Assembly (NCBI GenBank): GCA_000737985.1
Contig: JNVT01000100.1
Coordinates: 1 to 64,000 of the forward strand
Source of the DNA: Gammaproteobacteria bacterium MFB021
GTDB taxonomy: Bacteria > Pseudomonadota > Gammaproteobacteria > Pseudomonadales > Halomonadaceae
Length of the DNA: 64,000 nt
Direction: 5' to 3'
This document shows, piece after piece, positions 61,765 to 64,000 of this stretch. Every line of letters starts with the position of its first letter. Position 1 is the stretch's first letter. Made by a program: the position numbers and the translations under genes. The notes under the pieces were generated by a model. It made no database searches, was not told where the DNA came from, and saw only the letters and a list, made by a program, of their open reading frames with translations.

Positions 61765-62934
61765 CTACGCCGATTCGGAGAACAGTTCTCGGCCAATCAA
61801 CATGCGCCGAATCTCGCTGGTGCCGGCGCCGATCTCGTAGAGCTTGGCGTCACGCAGCAGCCGCCCGGTGGGGTACTCGTTGATATAGCCGTTGCCGCCG
61901 AGGAGCTGGATGGCATCCAGCGCCATCTGGGTCGCCTTCTCGGCGCAGTAGAGGATCACCCCGGCGGCGTCCTTGCGGCTGACCCGGCCGCGGTCGCAGG
62001 CGCCGGCCACGGCGTAGAGATAGGCGCGGCAGGCGTTGAGCGTGGTGTACATGTCGGCGAGCTTGCCCTGGATCAGCTGGAACTCGCCGATCGCCTGGCC
62101 GAACTGCTTGCGCTCGTGGACGTAGGGCACCACCACGTCCAGACACGCCTGCATGATCCCGATCGGGCCGGCGGCGAGCACCGTGCGCTCGTAGTCGAGC
62201 CCGCTCATCAGTACGCGCACGCCGCGGTTCTCCTCGCCCAGCACGTTTTCCGCCGGTACCTGGCAATCCTCGAACACCAGCTCGCAGGTGTTGGAGCCGC
62301 GCATGCCCAGCTTGTCGAGCTTCTGCGCGGTGGAGAAACCGGCGAACCCCTTCTCGATCAGAAAGGCGGTGATGCCCTTGGCACCGGCCTCCGGGTCGGT
62401 CTTGGCGTAGACCACCAGCACGTTGGCGTCGGGGCCGTTGGTGATCCACATCTTGTTGCCGTTGAGCACGTAGTGATCGCCTTGCCTGTCGGCGCGCAGG
62501 CTCATCGAGACCACGTCCGACCCGGCGCCGGGTTCGGACATCGCCAGCGCCCCCACGTGCTCGCCGCTGATCAGCTTGGGCAGGTACTTCGCCTTCTGCT
62601 CGTCGGTGGCGTTGAGTTTGATCTGGTTGACGCAGAGGTTGGCATGGGCCCCGTAGGAGAGCCCCACCGAGGCGCTGGCCCGGGAGATCTCCTCCATGGC
62701 GATGCAGTGGGCCAGGTAGCCCATGCCGCTGCCGCCGTCTTCTTCGCTGACGGTGATGCCGAGCAGCCCCATATCGCCGAACTTCTGCCACAGGTCCACG
62801 GGGAAGGCGTTGTCGTGGTCGATCTGGGCTGCGCGCGGGGCGATCTCGTCGCGGGCGAAGGCGTTGACCTGTTCGCGCAGCATGTTCAGCTCGTCGTCGA
62901 GGCCGAAATCGAGCTCAGTGTAGGGGGCGTGCAT
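61765..62934 (-). CDS. liuA: Isovaleryl-CoA dehydrogenase
   Basis: 389 aa from [23 protein letters not shown] at 62934, with GGAGGA upstream. Acyl-CoA dehydrogenase: [143 protein letters not shown]. Isovaleryl-CoA dehydrogenases carry their catalytic Glu in the helix around [11 protein letters not shown] rather than near the end, as here (YE). It feeds electrons to ETF. First gene of the operon, behind the LiuR-type palindrome. Confidence 0.95.
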   Translation of the reverse strand: MHAPYTELDFGLDDELNMLREQVNAFARDEIAPRAAQIDHDNAFPVDLWQKFGDMGLLGITVSEEDGGSGMGYLAHCIAMEEISRASASVGLSYGAHANLCVNQIKLNATDEQKAKYLPKLISGEHVGALAMSEPGAGSDVVSMSLRADRQGDHYVLNGNKMWITNGPDANVLVVYAKTDPEAGAKGITAFLIEKGFAGFSTAQKLDKLGMRGSNTCELVFEDCQVPAENVLGEENRGVRVLMSGLDYERTVLAAGPIGIMQACLDVVVPYVHERKQFGQAIGEFQLIQGKLADMYTTLNACRAYLYAVAGACDRGRVSRKDAAGVILYCAEKATQMALDAIQLLGGNGYINEYPTGRLLRDAKLYEIGAGTSEIRRMLIGRELFSESA

Positions 62935-63011
62935 CGGATGATCCTCCGCTGTCGATGGACGAGAACGCGGGGTCGCGGGCCATGGCTCGCAGGCGCTCTC
63001 GGCTTTATACG

Positions 63012-63027
63012 TTGACGTTAACGTCAA
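63012..63027. promoter_or_regulatory. LiuR-type operator before the liu operon
   Basis: Perfect 16-bp palindrome TTGACGTTAACGTCAA, 78 bp upstream of the liuA start; a two-mismatch copy precedes liuR. Agrees with the ACGTTnACGT-type core known for LiuR in proteobacteria. Confidence 0.8.
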
Positions 63028-63081
63028 TATTTAGATAGGGCCAGAGCCCCTCGACCATGGTCTAGGCTCTTCGAGAAAGAT

Positions 63082-63549
63082 CTAGGATCGTCGAGCCTCC
63101 CCCGGCACCGCCGCCCGATCCAGCAGCAGGATCTTGCCGTCGGCCTCGGCGACGATCTCGTCGCGCTGGTTGCGGCAGTGCCCCGCCAGCACCGCGATGC
63201 CGCCCTGATGGTGGGGCTTGGCGATCAGCTCGGCGATGCGCCACTCGGTGGTCAGGGTGTCACCGGCGAAGACCGGGGCCAGAAAGCGGCAGTCGTGCGC
63301 CAGATAGGCGACTGCGGTGGCATAGAAGTACATGCCGATGGAGGCGGTCATGTAGGCCGAGGTCATTGGCCCGTGCAGGATGCGCTGGCCGAAGCGTGTC
63401 TGCTGGGCGAAGGCGTCGTTGCTGTGCAGCGGGTTGAAGTCGCCGAACAGGCCACAGGCCTGGACGATATGCGCCTCGGTGATGGTCAGGGTCTGGCCGA
63501 AGGTGTCATCGACGGCGATCTCGTCGAAGGCGTTGCCGACAAAGTTCAT
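63082..63549 (-). CDS. MaoC-family hot-dog dehydratase
   Basis: 155 aa. The hydratase motif region ACGLFGDFNPLHSNDAFAQQTRFGQRILHGPMTSAYMTASIGMYF carries the catalytic Asp (GDFNPLH) and His. YLAHDCRFLAPVFAGDTLTTEW completes the fold. Probably an enoyl-CoA hydratase of a branched-chain or related acyl-CoA pathway. It lies between an acyl-CoA synthetase gene and the liu operon on the same strand, 31 bp after the synthetase stop. Substrate unknown. Confidence 0.85.
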   Translation of the reverse strand: MNFVGNAFDEIAVDDTFGQTLTITEAHIVQACGLFGDFNPLHSNDAFAQQTRFGQRILHGPMTSAYMTASIGMYFYATAVAYLAHDCRFLAPVFAGDTLTTEWRIAELIAKPHHQGGIAVLAGHCRNQRDEIVAEADGKILLLDRAAVPGEARRS

Positions 63550-63580
63550 GCGATCACTCCAGGGCTCGTAAGAGGCGTGT

Positions 63581-64000
63581 TCATGGGGTCTCGTCGCGAT
63601 CCAGCGTTCTCTCGTCGCGATCCAGCGTTCGCAGCGCCTTGCGCACGATCTTGCCGGTGGCGGTCATCGGGAATTCGTCGACGAAGTGGATCTCGCGTGG
63701 GTATTCGTGGGCCGCCAGGCGCGAGCGCACGTGCTGCTGCAGCGTCTCCACCAGCGCCGGGGAAGCGTCCCAGCCTTCGGCGAGCACCACGTAGGCGGCG
63801 ACGATCTCGGTGCGCAGCTCGTCAGGCTTGCCCACCACGGCGGCCATGCGTACCGCCGGATGGCCCAGCAGGCAGTTCTCGATCGGCGCGGGGCCGATGC
63901 GATAGCCGGCACTGGTGATGACGTCGTCGTCGCGGCTGAGGAAGGTGAAGTAGCCCTCGGCATCGCGCCGGCCCATATCGCCGGTCAGCAGCCACTCGCC
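63581..64000 (-). CDS. AMP-dependent acyl-CoA synthetase, C-terminal part (cut by window edge)
   Basis: The last ~139 residues of an ANL-superfamily ligase; the frame runs off the right edge. GEWLLTGDMGRRDAEGYFTFLSRDDDVITSAGYRIGPAPIEN is the core A8 region (hinge Asp/Arg). EFPMTATGKIVRKALR is A10 with the catalytic Lys. The family activates a carboxylic acid with ATP and CoA; specificity is set upstream and not visible. The tail LDRDERTLDRDE comes from a 21-bp tandem duplication at 63590-63631. Confidence 0.92.
   Translation of the reverse strand, partial: GEWLLTGDMGRRDAEGYFTFLSRDDDVITSAGYRIGPAPIENCLLGHPAVRMAAVVGKPDELRTEIVAAYVVLAEGWDASPALVETLQQHVRSRLAAHEYPREIHFVDEFPMTATGKIVRKALRTLDRDERTLDRDETP
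63590..63631 (-). repeat. 21-bp tandem duplication at the synthetase 3' end
   Basis: CTCGTCGCGATCCAGCGTTC plus one base occurs twice in a row, adding seven residues to the C-terminus without changing frame. Confidence 0.85.

Overview
This is a GC-rich gammaproteobacterial chromosome segment, most likely from the Halomonadaceae (Halomonas/Salinicola type). The reasons are the betaine-demethylation genes next to a BCCT carrier, the TRAP transporters, a complete leucine-degradation (liu) operon and the overall codon use. Both ends cut genes: the 3' part of kdpD on the left and the 3' end of an acyl-CoA synthetase on the right. No tRNA, rRNA or CRISPR array was seen.

Layout. 1-6.5 kb: kdpDE, apbE, and a DeoR regulator with glmS. 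6.6-12 kb: an Opp/Dpp-type ABC transporter operon with a fused permease behind a Zur-like box. 12-20.6 kb: a GntR-controlled operon (split transketolase, TRAP transporter, 3-hydroxyisobutyrate-type dehydrogenase, TIM-barrel isomerase, SDR). 20.6-25.5 kb: a second GntR/TRAP module with an FMN 2-hydroxyacid dehydrogenase. 25.7-31.4 kb: a COG0523 GTPase, a class III alcohol dehydrogenase with an altered structural zinc site, and a FecBCDE-type ABC transporter, with two further Zur-like boxes. 31.4-40.6 kb: etfAB and a TetR regulator divergent from dgcA-like, gbcA, gbcB and a BCCT carrier. 40.6-43.4 kb: znuACB with a fourth Zur-like box. 43.5-49 kb: SDR, HdeD, mltA, pdxY, DUF72 and liuR. 49.4-54.3 kb: an AT-rich run of single-gene cassettes separated by integron attC-like sites, with no integrase in view. 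54.3-56.2 kb: a tautomerase-like gene, a small membrane protein, a HigBA-type toxin-antitoxin pair and a MITE. 56.2-64 kb: liuABCDE with a LiuR-type palindrome, MaoC, and an acyl-CoA synthetase fragment.

How the parts fit. Four sites share the pattern GTTATRNNATAAC (two identical, one their exact reverse complement, one a near match). Each sits in the promoter region of a transport or zinc-handling unit, including znuACB, which suggests that much of the window is a zinc-starvation (Zur) regulon. Short direct-repeat scars suggest that the two TRAP modules were inserted between the Opp-type operon and the COG0523 gene. The cassette array now separates liuR from the operon it probably controls. 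Two copies and one relic of a ~140-bp MITE mark further mobile activity.
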